From NCBI GenBank assembly GCA_947565505.1, contig CANOGH010000004.1, positions 1 through 32,576 on the forward strand: a DNA stretch of 32,576 nucleotides, read 5' to 3'. Each line of letters opens with the position of its first letter. The first letter of the stretch is position 1. The position numbers were made by a program, and so were the translations under genes. The notes under the pieces were generated by a model. The model worked only from the letters and a program-made list of their open reading frames with translations, ran no database searches and had not been told where the DNA came from. Source of the stretch: an uncultured Candidatus Saccharibacteria bacterium (lineage in GTDB: Bacteria > Patescibacteriota > Saccharimonadia > Saccharimonadales > Saccharimonadaceae). Positions 6,995 to 14,025 of the stretch are shown here, piece by piece.

Positions 6995-7290
6995 TAGTAA
7001 TCACCTATTTTGACAAAAATAGTAGCATTTTTCTGAATTTACTCACCAATTACATTCAAAATCTATTGACAAGCGCAAAAAAACACACGCTTTCGAATCC
7101 CGTCAAAAATAATAAAAAGTGTCCCAACTTTGACACCTTAGTTATTATTATCCTAACAAATGCCACGGTTTCCGCGCAATTAATACAAAAAACCAGCCCA
7201 AACGTACCTACAGCCACCAATTTCTAGCCTATAAATCAAAGGTTTCAGCTTTATCAACCAAGCAATCCTTACTAAATCAGCATAACCTAG
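6995..7290. other. Non-coding AT-rich spacer with one TGTC/GACA dyad
   Basis: No gene is supported. A 16-bp dyad, TGTCCCAACTTTGACA (7120-7135), resembles the three dyads upstream of rplA. Read on the minus strand with its flanks it is GTGTC/GACAC followed by five T, so it could also act as a weak terminator. Confidence 0.4.
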
Positions 7291-7318
7291 CCAAAACCCC
7301 CAGCCGAAACTGAGGGTT
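7291..7318 (-). terminator. Terminator of rplK
   Basis: Arms 7295-7303 and 7310-7318 (AACCC, one mismatch, CAG) with a six-base loop. The minus-strand tail is TTTT. Confidence 0.7.
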
Positions 7319-7339
7319 CTTAGGCCTGACTAAACTGGA

Positions 7340-7765
7340 CTATTCTTCTACTTCTACACCCATTGAGCGAGCAGTACCAGCAACAGTTTTCATTGCTCCA
7401 TCAAGGTCAATCGCATTCATCTGACTCATTTTAACCTTAGCAATTTCCTCTAAATCTGCCTTTGACAATTTGCCAACCTTCTCAGAATTTGGCTTACCGC
7501 TACCTTTCTCCAATTTGAGCTTTTCGCGAATCAGGTCGTCAACTGGCTGACCAAGACAAACCCAGTCAAACGTGCGATCATCGTAAACCTTAATGTGCAC
7601 AATCACATTCTTACCAGCATATTCTTTGGTTTTTTCGTTAAATGGATTGATAAAATCCATCATATTCAGACCCCACTGACCGAGAGTAGAACCTACTGGA
7701 GGACCAGCCGTCGCCTTACCGCCAGGAATACGTAATTTCAGATTTCCTTGAACTTTTTTTGCCAT
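7340..7765 (-). CDS. rplK: 50S ribosomal protein L11 (uL11)
   Basis: 141 aa, standard length. It starts MAKKVQGNLKLRIPGGKA with GPPVGSTLGQWGLNMMDF, the N-terminal domain that binds the GTPase-associated region of 23S rRNA. The C-terminal half has KAEDL-like KSKADLEEIA-type residues and ends AGTARSMGVEVEE, the L11 signature region. I placed the start at ATG 7765, not the longer in-frame ORF reaching 7840, because homologues begin here and AAAGGAAAG lies upstream. Normally rplK is cotranscribed with rplA; here it stands alone on the minus strand, about 3 kb from rplA and oriented away from it. Confidence 0.96.
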   Translation of the reverse strand: MAKKVQGNLKLRIPGGKATAGPPVGSTLGQWGLNMMDFINPFNEKTKEYAGKNVIVHIKVYDDRTFDWVCLGQPVDDLIREKLKLEKGSGKPNSEKVGKLSKADLEEIAKVKMSQMNAIDLDGAMKTVAGTARSMGVEVEE

Positions 7766-7867
7766 AATAATTATTCTTTCCTTTTGCCCGGGTGAAGCTC
7801 CCGAGACGATTATCTTACTAATCGTGCGTAACCCTTTCATTATAGCATAGATCAGGATCTTTGGGAA
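7766..7867 (-). promoter_or_regulatory. rplK promoter and structured leader
   Basis: On the minus strand TTCCCA (7862-7867, weak), 17 bp, TATAAT (7839-7844) preceded by TATGC. The leader of about 70 nt can form ACGATTA/TAATCGT with a 6-nt loop and CTCGGG/CCCGGG with a 7-nt loop, just before the ribosome-binding site. This would suit control by a ribosomal protein, which is inference. Confidence 0.55.
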
Positions 7868-8004
7868 GATTCACACGCAACCTATTTATCACTCGCAACC
7901 TCGCCGCCAAGCAAAAATTCTCTCAGTTCTACCCAGAAAAGCCAAAAAATCTTACTTGAATAGGCTAACCTCTGCGAGAACTCAACCTCTCCGGAAGAGG
8001 TTAC

Positions 8005-8025
8005 AAGGTATGAAACTCAACCGAA
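8005..8025. repeat. Short dispersed repeat, copy 1 (AAGGTATGAAACTCAACCGAA)-like
   Basis: The core GGTATGAAACTCAACCGAA matches 15301-15325 at 17 of 19 positions and, less closely, 18465-18487. It follows a 7-bp hairpin AACCTCT/AGAGGTT. It lies between rplK and the 3' end of the next minus-strand gene. The remaining bases of 7868-8110 hold nothing else I can name. Confidence 0.4.
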
Positions 8026-8110
8026 TAGTCAACACTAACAAATGGATCTGATCTTAGTGTTTAGGGAGCTCACCTTCTTTAAACAATCACAACGGTATAT
8101 GAACGTTCCA

Positions 8111-8731
8111 CTAGTGATCGGCTTTATCTGTTCGCGCCTTACTAATAGCGGCATCCAGTTCTTCTAAGTCTTTGAAACTTTCAAATGCCGGCAACTCATG
8201 ATCATTTGCAAAATTATCTGCAGCATGCCCTAATTCCTTTGATACCACCATGACCGCTAAATTTCTTTGTAAATCTTGATGCACGCGTTCGGCATAGATC
8301 ATACCATAACAGGCCGTTAACCCTGCAGGTGTAGGATCGAAATAAATCGTCTTGGAAAAGTCCCAACCCCCAGTTTTACGATAGAAATATTTTAATAGAG
8401 GGTCACAGAGCCGCACCGTTAAGGATAATCCCCGCATCTCATAGCTTGGATCATCCATAAACTTTGCCAAAAAATCACTATCAAACCAACCCAACTTCCA
8501 GCCAACCGATTTTGCTATTTCTGCTACTTCTTGAAAATCAAGTGTTGAAGGATCGTTCACCTGAGCATAATCAGTTTTAATTACAGATGTAATCTTCAAC
8601 TCTTTCAACCATGCAAGCAACGGTTTAACACCCCCCCCCATTAATCGTCCCTTAGCCTCACATTTGTGAACAGTTGACTGGGCATTCAAGCCCTCGGCCT
8701 GACAGCTCTTGCTCGTAGTGCTATTATCCAT
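8111..8731 (-). CDS. Orphan protein with degenerate zincin-like motif and a G9 tract
   Basis: 206 aa, not recognised, with no signal peptide or membrane segment. Near the C-terminus residues 157-174 (RNLAVMVVSKELGHAADN) look like the HExxH helix of zinc metallopeptidases, where HELGHA is common. The first His is Lys here (KELGH, 165-169), so ordinary zinc catalysis would be lost. Codons 31-34 lie on a run of nine G (minus strand, 8631-8639). A slip there would frameshift everything downstream, and ATG at codon 31 touches the run. Start ATG 8731 has AGAAAGGATGATG upstream. It is transcribed divergently from the two-repeat lipoprotein. Cysteines cluster in the first 25 residues. Confidence 0.65.
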   Translation of the reverse strand: MDNSTTSKSCQAEGLNAQSTVHKCEAKGRLMGGGVKPLLAWLKELKITSVIKTDYAQVNDPSTLDFQEVAEIAKSVGWKLGWFDSDFLAKFMDDPSYEMRGLSLTVRLCDPLLKYFYRKTGGWDFSKTIYFDPTPAGLTACYGMIYAERVHQDLQRNLAVMVVSKELGHAADNFANDHELPAFESFKDLEELDAAISKARTDKADH

Positions 8732-8770
8732 TTTTCATCATCCTTTCTAAATGTGCTAAAATCCATCAAT

Positions 8771-8800
8771 ACTATAGCACATTTTTCCGTAAAATTGCAA
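8771..8800 (-). promoter_or_regulatory. Promoter of gene 8111-8731
   Basis: On the minus strand TTGCAA (8795-8800), 18 bp, TATAGT (8771-8776) preceded by TGTGC. The leader is about 35 nt. It is divergent from the promoter at 8808-8836, with only seven bases between the -35 boxes. Confidence 0.6.
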
Positions 8801-8807
8801 AAAACTA

Positions 8808-8836
8808 TTGACAAATTGATTATGGTATGCTATAAT
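8808..8836 (+). promoter_or_regulatory. Promoter of lipoprotein gene 8941-10059
   Basis: Near-consensus: TTGACA (8808-8813), 17 bp ending TATGC, TATAAT (8831-8836). Confidence 0.85.
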
Positions 8837-8846
8837 GAAAATATAC

Positions 8847-8902
8847 GCTATAAATATAGCTGTATGATCCTTAAAACAATAATTTACACATGTAGGATCA
8901 TA
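8847..8902 (+). promoter_or_regulatory. Two inverted repeats in the leader of gene 8941-10059
   Basis: GCTATA-AA-TATAGC (8847-8860) lies at the expected start of transcription. A 9-bp perfect repeat TATGATCCT (8863-8871) / AGGATCATA (8894-8902) follows with a 22-nt loop. These may be an operator and/or an RNA hairpin ahead of the Shine-Dalgarno. Confidence 0.45.
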
Positions 8903-8940
8903 TTTACTAAGATTCATCAGACAGAAAAGGAGGATCGTCA

Positions 8941-10059
8941 ATGATGAAAAATTTTATCCAGAAAGCGGTAGCATTTACCACAATGGTAGCGCTCACATTA
9001 ACAGCGTGCAGCCACAATGAAGTTACTGAAAAGCCTACGCCAGAGACCATCGAGAATGTTACAATTTCGCGACACGAAAACTCGCATACGGCCATTTGTC
9101 CTGCAGAAACTGATGCACCTTCAGTATCTGATCAAAGCCAAAAGGTCGAAGAGACCAATATGTCAGTACCAGTTCTCTTGAGCCAGGATGGCAAATACTG
9201 GACCGACCAGAATAATGAGGTGATGGAGTTTGATGCAGTTAAAAATTTCTTTGGAGATAATCCGGATTATGCTTCAGAAATTATCTATCTGAACGAGAAT
9301 CCGTACTATACTTTCGTGAAGCATAGTAAGCATCACTTACGGGTCCTTAATGATCTCCGACAGGAATTCTGCGCCAACTCATTCAAGTCAGATTCCAACC
9401 TGGACATGGTTGTCGCAGCACTTCATGCAGTCATGCAGACACCTCCATCCGAGAGAGCTTTTGATGTTATTATTAAACATCTTAACCTTAATGGTGCTGT
9501 TTATGACGTAGAGACGCTGAAGGAGCAACATGCAGATGTTACAAAATTGCCACATAACAGTCATAGTATGGCAAACTATTTATTTTTTGGCACCTTAGCC
9601 AGATGCTTTGATAGTGTGAATTTTGAAAAAATTTACGGAGTTAAGGTAATGTCGGTTATGCAGGCACCAGTAATCTTGTCTGCCGATCACAGAACTTGGT
9701 TGGATCAGAACGGTCTAGTCATGAACGCGGAAGAAGCGATGGCTTTTCTTGAATCGCACGAGGAATGCGCGTGGAGAATCCTGAATCTGAACCAAAATCC
9801 ATACTATCTGGATTCTTGGTACAATCAGGATCGCGAAGTAGAAATGGAAGAATTGAGGGAAACTCTATTGGCGTCTGTAAACGCCAATAATGACATCGAA
9901 GAAGTAGTAGCAAATGAGAATGATCCTGATTATTTGTGGGCACTGCGTGACGCTCTTAATGATGCTCCGCAACGCAAAACATTGCAGAGCTTTCGTCACA
10001 AATTATCTTTGAATGCTGCTCGTGAGAGCATAGACGAATTAATGAATTTGATGAAGTAA
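8941..10059 (+). CDS. Lipoprotein with two copies of a repeated domain of unknown function
   Basis: 372 aa. The signal peptide ends LTAC with Cys23 as the lipidation site. After a linker (24-75) come two related domains, about 77-184 and 243-358. Both begin VPVLL/APVIL, then DQN(N/G), a helix ending in FF or FL, and LNENPYY/LNQNPYY. Both contain LR(Q/E) and end with an Ala-Leu helix and a Leu-rich helix. A third copy is in the lipoprotein at 6191-6865. I do not recognise the fold. Start ATG 8941 (ATG 8944 possible) has AAAAGGAGG. The stop is followed in frame by 42 open codons, probably by chance. Expected location: outer face of the membrane. Confidence 0.75.
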   Translation: MMKNFIQKAVAFTTMVALTLTACSHNEVTEKPTPETIENVTISRHENSHTAICPAETDAPSVSDQSQKVEETNMSVPVLLSQDGKYWTDQNNEVMEFDAVKNFFGDNPDYASEIIYLNENPYYTFVKHSKHHLRVLNDLRQEFCANSFKSDSNLDMVVAALHAVMQTPPSERAFDVIIKHLNLNGAVYDVETLKEQHADVTKLPHNSHSMANYLFFGTLARCFDSVNFEKIYGVKVMSVMQAPVILSADHRTWLDQNGLVMNAEEAMAFLESHEECAWRILNLNQNPYYLDSWYNQDREVEMEELRETLLASVNANNDIEEVVANENDPDYLWALRDALNDAPQRKTLQSFRHKLSLNAARESIDELMNLMK

Positions 10060-10344
10060 GCTGAGTCCACAGAAAAAATTGATCTGACTGGTATATCCTG
10101 CTATGAAGTGCCAGACTGTATCTTTTGGTGTGCAGTGGCAAAAATTACCGATAATGACATTTTTCAGACCAGTTTTCCTGATTAACGTCCAACCGACAGC
10201 AGAACTACGACATTAGTAACAATTCTCACCTTTCTTTATGAGGGTAAGTCACCACAAAAACGGCGATCGGAAAAATCTACATCGGCATCTTTTCGGGCAC
10301 CCAGGCCAACTGCGTGTGTAAATAGTAATCTACAAAAAAAACTG
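10060..10344. other. Non-coding stretch after the two-repeat lipoprotein
   Basis: No gene with a start and Shine-Dalgarno is visible on either strand. It may be a long 3' UTR, as the first good plus-strand terminator is at 10345-10375. Confidence 0.4.
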
Positions 10345-10375
10345 AAAACCCGTCAGAAATTGAGACGGGTTTTTC
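10345..10375 (+). terminator. Terminator downstream of gene 8941-10059
   Basis: AAAACCCGTC (10345-10354), 9-nt loop, GACGGGTTTT (10364-10373) continuing in T. Confidence 0.85.
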
Positions 10376-10556
10376 TTGCCAATCATTTTCCATGACCGCT
10401 ATATTCTTTCTCGCCAAATTTCAACTCGGTCAATATGGTGATTACTAGAAGTTGAATCTATCATTTCTGCTTATCTTCCTCGCAATGCAAACTAAAACCC
10501 TGAAAATGTCAAAAACTATGGAAGCAAGCCTTTCCGCACACAATTCAACATTCCGG

Positions 10557-10584
10557 TTGCATTTTTAGTAAAATTTGCTATAAT
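10557..10584 (+). promoter_or_regulatory. Promoter of rplA
   Basis: TTGCAT (10557-10562), 16 bp ending TTTGC, TATAAT (10579-10584). It leaves a leader of about 260 nt. The stretch 10376-10556 shows nothing clear apart from a TGTCAAAA half-site at 10507. Confidence 0.65.
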
Positions 10585-10665
10585 TTAACCAGATATCACA
10601 GAAAATGTGGGAGAAAATTAATATTGGAATGATTTAGTCTATATTAAGCAATAAAATCGTTATAT

Positions 10666-10739
10666 TGTCAAAACTTGGACAAAAATAGCAAAAGTGTCAA
10701 AATTTGGACACTTTGGTTAAAACTGTCCAAATTCGACTA
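10666..10739 (+). repeat. Three 16-bp TGTC...GACA dyads with 29-bp period in the rplA leader
   Basis: TGTCAAAACTTGGACA (10666-10681), TGTCAAAATTTGGACA (10695-10710) and a degenerate TGTCCAAATTCGACTA (10724-10739). Starts are exactly 29 bp apart with 13-bp spacers. The middle copy extends to an 8-bp perfect stem, AAAGTGTC/GACACTTT. They could be operator sites or RNA hairpins, because they lie inside the predicted transcript. Confidence 0.65.
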
Positions 10740-10753
10740 AAAAACATGATTTT

Positions 10754-10793
10754 AGGCTCTAAAACTGGGTTTTAAACCCAAATTGAGCCCCGA
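10754..10793 (+). promoter_or_regulatory. Nested hairpin in the rplA leader
   Basis: GGCTC and GAGCC enclose a second stem, TGGGTT/(A)ACCCA, with a short TTAA-type loop. It lies about 60 nt before the L1 start. A role in autoregulation by L1 is possible but unproven. Confidence 0.4.
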
Positions 10794-10848
10794 GTAGTCT
10801 AGATCGTCTATAAAATAATTTTCATTTTACCACAGAAAGGAATTAAAC

Positions 10849-11751
10849 ATGTCCGAAGAGGAACAGCAAGCTATTGAAACTCCGGAAGTTAAAACCGAAG
10901 TTGTCAATGAAGAAAAATTTGCCAAATCCGGCAAAAAATCTAAAAAACATCTTGAAGAGGTCAAGGCCGAAGAAGAGCGCCAGGCTCGTAAAGCCGAGGC
11001 GAAGGCACTCGAAGAAGCTGGCGAAAAGCCACGGGGTGCAGCTCCTATTACGCGCCCTCGCATTGAACGCCGGGGTAAGAAATACCAAGCTGCCGCTAAG
11101 AAAATTGAAAAAACTAAGGCTTACACCCTCAAAGAAGCGCTTGAACTTGCCACGGAAACCAATCCTAGCAAATTTGATGCCACCGTCGAAATTCACGCTC
11201 GCCTTGGAGTTGACCCTCGTCAAGCCGACCAGAACATTCGTTCAACCGTAGTTTTACCTCATGGGAATGGTAAAACCGTCAAAGTAGCTGTCTTTGCACC
11301 ACTAGATGAAACTAAAAAAGCCGCTGCAGCTGGCGCCGACATCGCTGAAGATGAAGAGTTCTTAAAACGTTTAGAAAAGGGCGAAATCGAATTTGATGTT
11401 CTAATTTCTACCCCTCAGTATATGCCAAAACTTGGTAAATTCGCTCGCCTCTTAGGTCCAAAAGGCTTGATGCCAAATCCAAAAGCTGGTACTGTCACCA
11501 CTGACATTGAAAAAGCCGTTAAGGAAGCTAAGGCTGGTAAAGTAGAGTACCGCGTTGATAAGCAAGCAATCGTCCATATCGGCATCGGTAAAACCAACTT
11601 TGAAGTCACAAAACTGATTGAGAACGCTGAAACCTTCCTAAACTCTTTGGTTGCAGGCCGCCCAGCTTCGATCAAAGGTGCTTTTGTGAAATCAATCTAT
11701 GTTACGACTTCACAGGGCCCATCAATCATGGTTGAAAATATTTATAACTAA
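10849..11751 (+). CDS. rplA: 50S ribosomal protein L1 (uL1) with charged N-terminal extension
   Basis: 300 aa, about 70 longer than typical L1. Residues 1-75 are a Glu/Lys/Ala-rich extension; the L1 fold starts at about residue 76 ([12 protein letters not shown]). Conserved blocks are [58 protein letters not shown] (family signature) and the end [17 protein letters not shown]1 binds the 23S rRNA stalk at the E site and in many bacteria represses its own mRNA. Start ATG 10849 has GAAAGGA. It stands alone rather than after rplK and has a long repeat-bearing leader. Confidence 0.97.
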   Translation: MSEEEQQAIETPEVKTEVVNEEKFAKSGKKSKKHLEEVKAEEERQARKAEAKALEEAGEKPRGAAPITRPRIERRGKKYQAAAKKIEKTKAYTLKEALELATETNPSKFDATVEIHARLGVDPRQADQNIRSTVVLPHGNGKTVKVAVFAPLDETKKAAAAGADIAEDEEFLKRLEKGEIEFDVLISTPQYMPKLGKFARLLGPKGLMPNPKAGTVTTDIEKAVKEAKAGKVEYRVDKQAIVHIGIGKTNFEVTKLIENAETFLNSLVAGRPASIKGAFVKSIYVTTSQGPSIMVENIYN

Positions 11752-11769
11752 ATTTGATTGATAATTGCT

Positions 11770-11794
11770 AAAACCCACCGTAATGGTGGGTTTT
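11770..11794. terminator. Terminator of rplA
   Basis: AAAACCCACC (11770-11779), GTAAT loop, GGTGGGTTTT (11785-11794); it can work in both directions. Confidence 0.9.
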
Positions 11795-11814
11795 AGTTTG
11801 TCCCTCTAAACCAA

Positions 11815-11838
11815 TCCCCCCGGCTAAACCGAGGGATA
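11815..11838 (-). terminator. Terminator of gene 11861-12157
   Basis: On the minus strand TCCCTCGG, TTTAG loop, CCGGGGGGA. The U-tail is weak. Confidence 0.6.
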
Positions 11839-11860
11839 TTATGCTGGGCTAAATACAACG

Positions 11861-12157
11861 TTATTTCCGCTCGCAGGTACCGTCAGAAGTATTTTTCTTG
11901 AACCACTGCTCGAACTCGTCCAAATAGGCTTCAATACCAACCCGATCCACAACCTTTTGCTGCTCTTCTCGATCATAGCTAGCATTGACTGCGGTATAAC
12001 CAGTAATTTTTTTGTCATTGTACATAATCGTAATATCACCATCGGAAGACTTACAAGCTAACTTTTTAGAAGTCAAAGAAGTAAAGAGGAAAATTCCACC
12101 AACGATCAAAACTAAAGCGACCATAATCCCACCAATTATCATTAAAATCTTTTTCAT
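11861..12157 (-). CDS. Small single-pass membrane protein
   Basis: 98 aa. One transmembrane helix (about 4-27), then a 70-residue domain that probably faces outside, with two Cys (35 and about 95) that could form a disulphide. Not recognised. Start ATG 12157 has AAGGAG about 12 bases upstream. It is transcribed divergently from the response regulator, so the two-component system next door may control it or sense through it; this is inference from position only. Confidence 0.65.
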   Translation of the reverse strand: MKKILMIIGGIMVALVLIVGGIFLFTSLTSKKLACKSSDGDITIMYNDKKITGYTAVNASYDREEQQKVVDRVGIEAYLDEFEQWFKKNTSDGTCERK

Positions 12158-12193
12158 TACCGATTTATACTCCTTAAACTTATTTACAGTCTA

Positions 12194-12223
12194 ATTATAA
12201 CACGGGAACTGCAGTTTTTTAAA
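12194..12223 (-). promoter_or_regulatory. Promoter of gene 11861-12157
   Basis: On the minus strand TTTAAA (12218-12223), 18 bp, TATAAT (12194-12199) preceded by GTGT. It shares a 100-bp divergent region with the response-regulator promoter. Confidence 0.55.
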
Positions 12224-12244
12224 GTTATTTTTAATTAGACATTG

Positions 12245-12250
12245 TATAAT
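12245..12250 (+). promoter_or_regulatory. -10 box of a near-leaderless promoter for the response regulator
   Basis: TATAAT with a TG one base further upstream, ten bases before ATG 12261. The predicted 5' UTR is about 3-4 nt and no Shine-Dalgarno exists. The -35 is unclear. Confidence 0.55.
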
Positions 12251-12260
12251 TAAAAATAAT

Positions 12261-12926
12261 ATGAAGATTTTATACGTTGAAGATGAAAAGTTGCTAGCCG
12301 AAGCGGTCATCTATCTGTTGGAAAAGAATGATATCAAAGTGGAGCACATTACGGATGGTGAAGTTGGCTTAGAGCGGGCTTTGCACGGTGATTATGATTG
12401 CATTGTACTGGACATCATGCTACCACATGTTTCCGGTCTAGAAATCCTTAAAAGTTTACGCGCTAGTGGCGTGGCTACACCCGTAATTATGCTCTCTGCC
12501 CTGTCTCAAGTCGGTGATAAAGTCTATGCCCTAGATGCCGGAGCGGATGACTACCTCGCCAAACCCTTCAAAACCGCAGAGCTAATCGCTCGCATTCAAG
12601 CACTCAGGCGACGGCCACCTCTAAGACGCGATAAAATGATCAGGGTAGGAGATATCGCTTACAATTACACCAACCGCACCATTAATCACCACACGACGCT
12701 TACCGGCAAGGAAGCTGAGATTTTTGAAGTACTACTAGCTAGTCCTGGTCAAACCCAGCCTAAAAATCGCCTCTATGTCCGCGCCTGGGGCAACGAGCCC
12801 GACACCGGCGAAAACTATGTCGAGGTCTACATTAGCTATCTTCGCAAAAAGCTCCGTCAGGCTGGCTCCAAAGCCAAAATTCAGGCCCAGCGTAATCTCG
12901 GCTACGTCTTAAAGCCTAGCGAGTAA
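12261..12926 (+). CDS. OmpR/PhoB-family response regulator
   Basis: 221 aa. The receiver domain (1-115) has acidic residues E7/D8, phospho-acceptor D51 (IVLDIMLP), S79 in the switch position and K101 (YLAKPF). The C-terminal winged-helix DNA-binding domain (about 125-218) contains LTGKEAEIFEVLLASPGQ and the recognition-helix and wing segment ENYVEVYISYLRKKLRQ. Phosphorylation by the adjacent kinase would drive promoter binding. The start has no Shine-Dalgarno; the -10 box sits ten bases upstream. The kinase gene begins four bases after the stop. Confidence 0.95.
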   Translation: MKILYVEDEKLLAEAVIYLLEKNDIKVEHITDGEVGLERALHGDYDCIVLDIMLPHVSGLEILKSLRASGVATPVIMLSALSQVGDKVYALDAGADDYLAKPFKTAELIARIQALRRRPPLRRDKMIRVGDIAYNYTNRTINHHTTLTGKEAEIFEVLLASPGQTQPKNRLYVRAWGNEPDTGENYVEVYISYLRKKLRQAGSKAKIQAQRNLGYVLKPSE

Positions 12927-12930
12927 TCCA

Positions 12931-13845
12931 ATGAATATGTTTACTAAACTCCACCACCATCTGTTAATTTTTAATACCGTTGTAACCTCGGTCATCTTAT
13001 GTTTTTCGTTTACACTGATCTATTTCGTCACTAATCAAACTGCAATTAATCGACCACTTACCGGCGTAGTCTCAGAAACAGTACGCGAACAAATTAATCG
13101 CGAGCGCCGTGCTGCCCAAGCTTCACTCTTGCAAACTCTCATTATCTCTGGTCTAATCACTGAAAGTGGCCTGATTGTATTTTCTTATTTTTGGCTCAAA
13201 GACGTTTTACAGCCAGTCGAACATGCTTATACCTCCCAGAAAATCTTTATTGCCAACGCTAGCCACGAAATCAAAACCCCACTAGCTGCGATTGAAGCTA
13301 ATCTTGAAGCCGCCGACATTCAAGATAATCATTGGATTGATAATATTAATCGCGAAATCCAGAGTCTAAAAAAATTAGATCAACAGCTACTAACTTTATC
13401 TCGGGCTGACGAACTCGACCTTTCCGGCGCTCGTGAAGAAGTTGACGTCAAGAAGCTGCTTGAAACAATTGTAAAGTCCTTTGAGTCGCGCCTACAAAGT
13501 CAAAACTTAACCCTCTCCTGCAAATTTCCCGCCAAAACCATTAAAGCCTCACTAGTAAAAGCGGATTTTGAACAAATCTTGGCAATTTTACTAGATAATG
13601 CCATCAAATATGGCAAAAGCTTTGTGACTATCACGCTGAAGAGTAATCACATTCAGGTCACCAACGACGGCGCTACCATTGATCCACAAGATGCTGAGCG
13701 CATTTTTGAGCGGTTTTATCAAGCCGATAAAGCTGCCTCTGGTACGGGCCTAGGACTTGCAATTGCCAAAACCCTTGCCCACAAAAACAAATGGCAGCTT
13801 AAAGTCAATGCCGGTAAAACCACCGCTTTCATTTTAGAATGGTAA
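12931..13845 (+). CDS. Membrane sensor histidine kinase
   Basis: 304 aa, small for the family. Transmembrane helices are at about 11-33 and 67-88, with only some 33 residues between them, so the outer sensing region is minimal. The HisKA motif is ANASHEIKTPLAAIEANLE with phospho-acceptor H112. The HATPase domain has the N box LLDNAIKYG (N223), VTNDG (243-247), the F box RIFERFYQ and GTGLGLAIAK (271-280). No HAMP domain is evident. It is coupled to the response regulator upstream. The short loop suggests intramembrane or envelope sensing, possibly with a partner such as the divergent small membrane protein; that is inference. Confidence 0.95.
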   Translation: MNMFTKLHHHLLIFNTVVTSVILCFSFTLIYFVTNQTAINRPLTGVVSETVREQINRERRAAQASLLQTLIISGLITESGLIVFSYFWLKDVLQPVEHAYTSQKIFIANASHEIKTPLAAIEANLEAADIQDNHWIDNINREIQSLKKLDQQLLTLSRADELDLSGAREEVDVKKLLETIVKSFESRLQSQNLTLSCKFPAKTIKASLVKADFEQILAILLDNAIKYGKSFVTITLKSNHIQVTNDGATIDPQDAERIFERFYQADKAASGTGLGLAIAKTLAHKNKWQLKVNAGKTTAFILEW

Positions 13846-13930
13846 ATTTCTTAGGTTGAGCACCTAGCTAGATTTTCTGCGTACTGCAACTTAAGCGCTA
13901 TTCAAATTGACAAGAAACCGACTAATGTAG

Positions 13931-13959
13931 TTGATTTATACCTACCAATATGATAGAAT
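13931..13959 (+). promoter_or_regulatory. Promoter of gene 14026-15081
   Basis: TTGATT (13931-13936), 17 bp ending ATATGA, TAGAAT (13954-13959). A weak hairpin TAGGT/ACCTA at about 13854-13868 may end the kinase operon. Confidence 0.6.
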
Positions 13960-14025
13960 ATAAACTGCGAACCTTGCCGCATCATCAGCAAGCTAGAGAA
14001 GTTTAACAAAGGAGGAAATAACTGA

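Noticed and set aside
10060-10187. In-frame extension of 42 codons after the stop of the two-repeat lipoprotein
   Set aside because: An open stretch of this length is not rare by chance, there is no readthrough signal, and the preceding domain is already complete.
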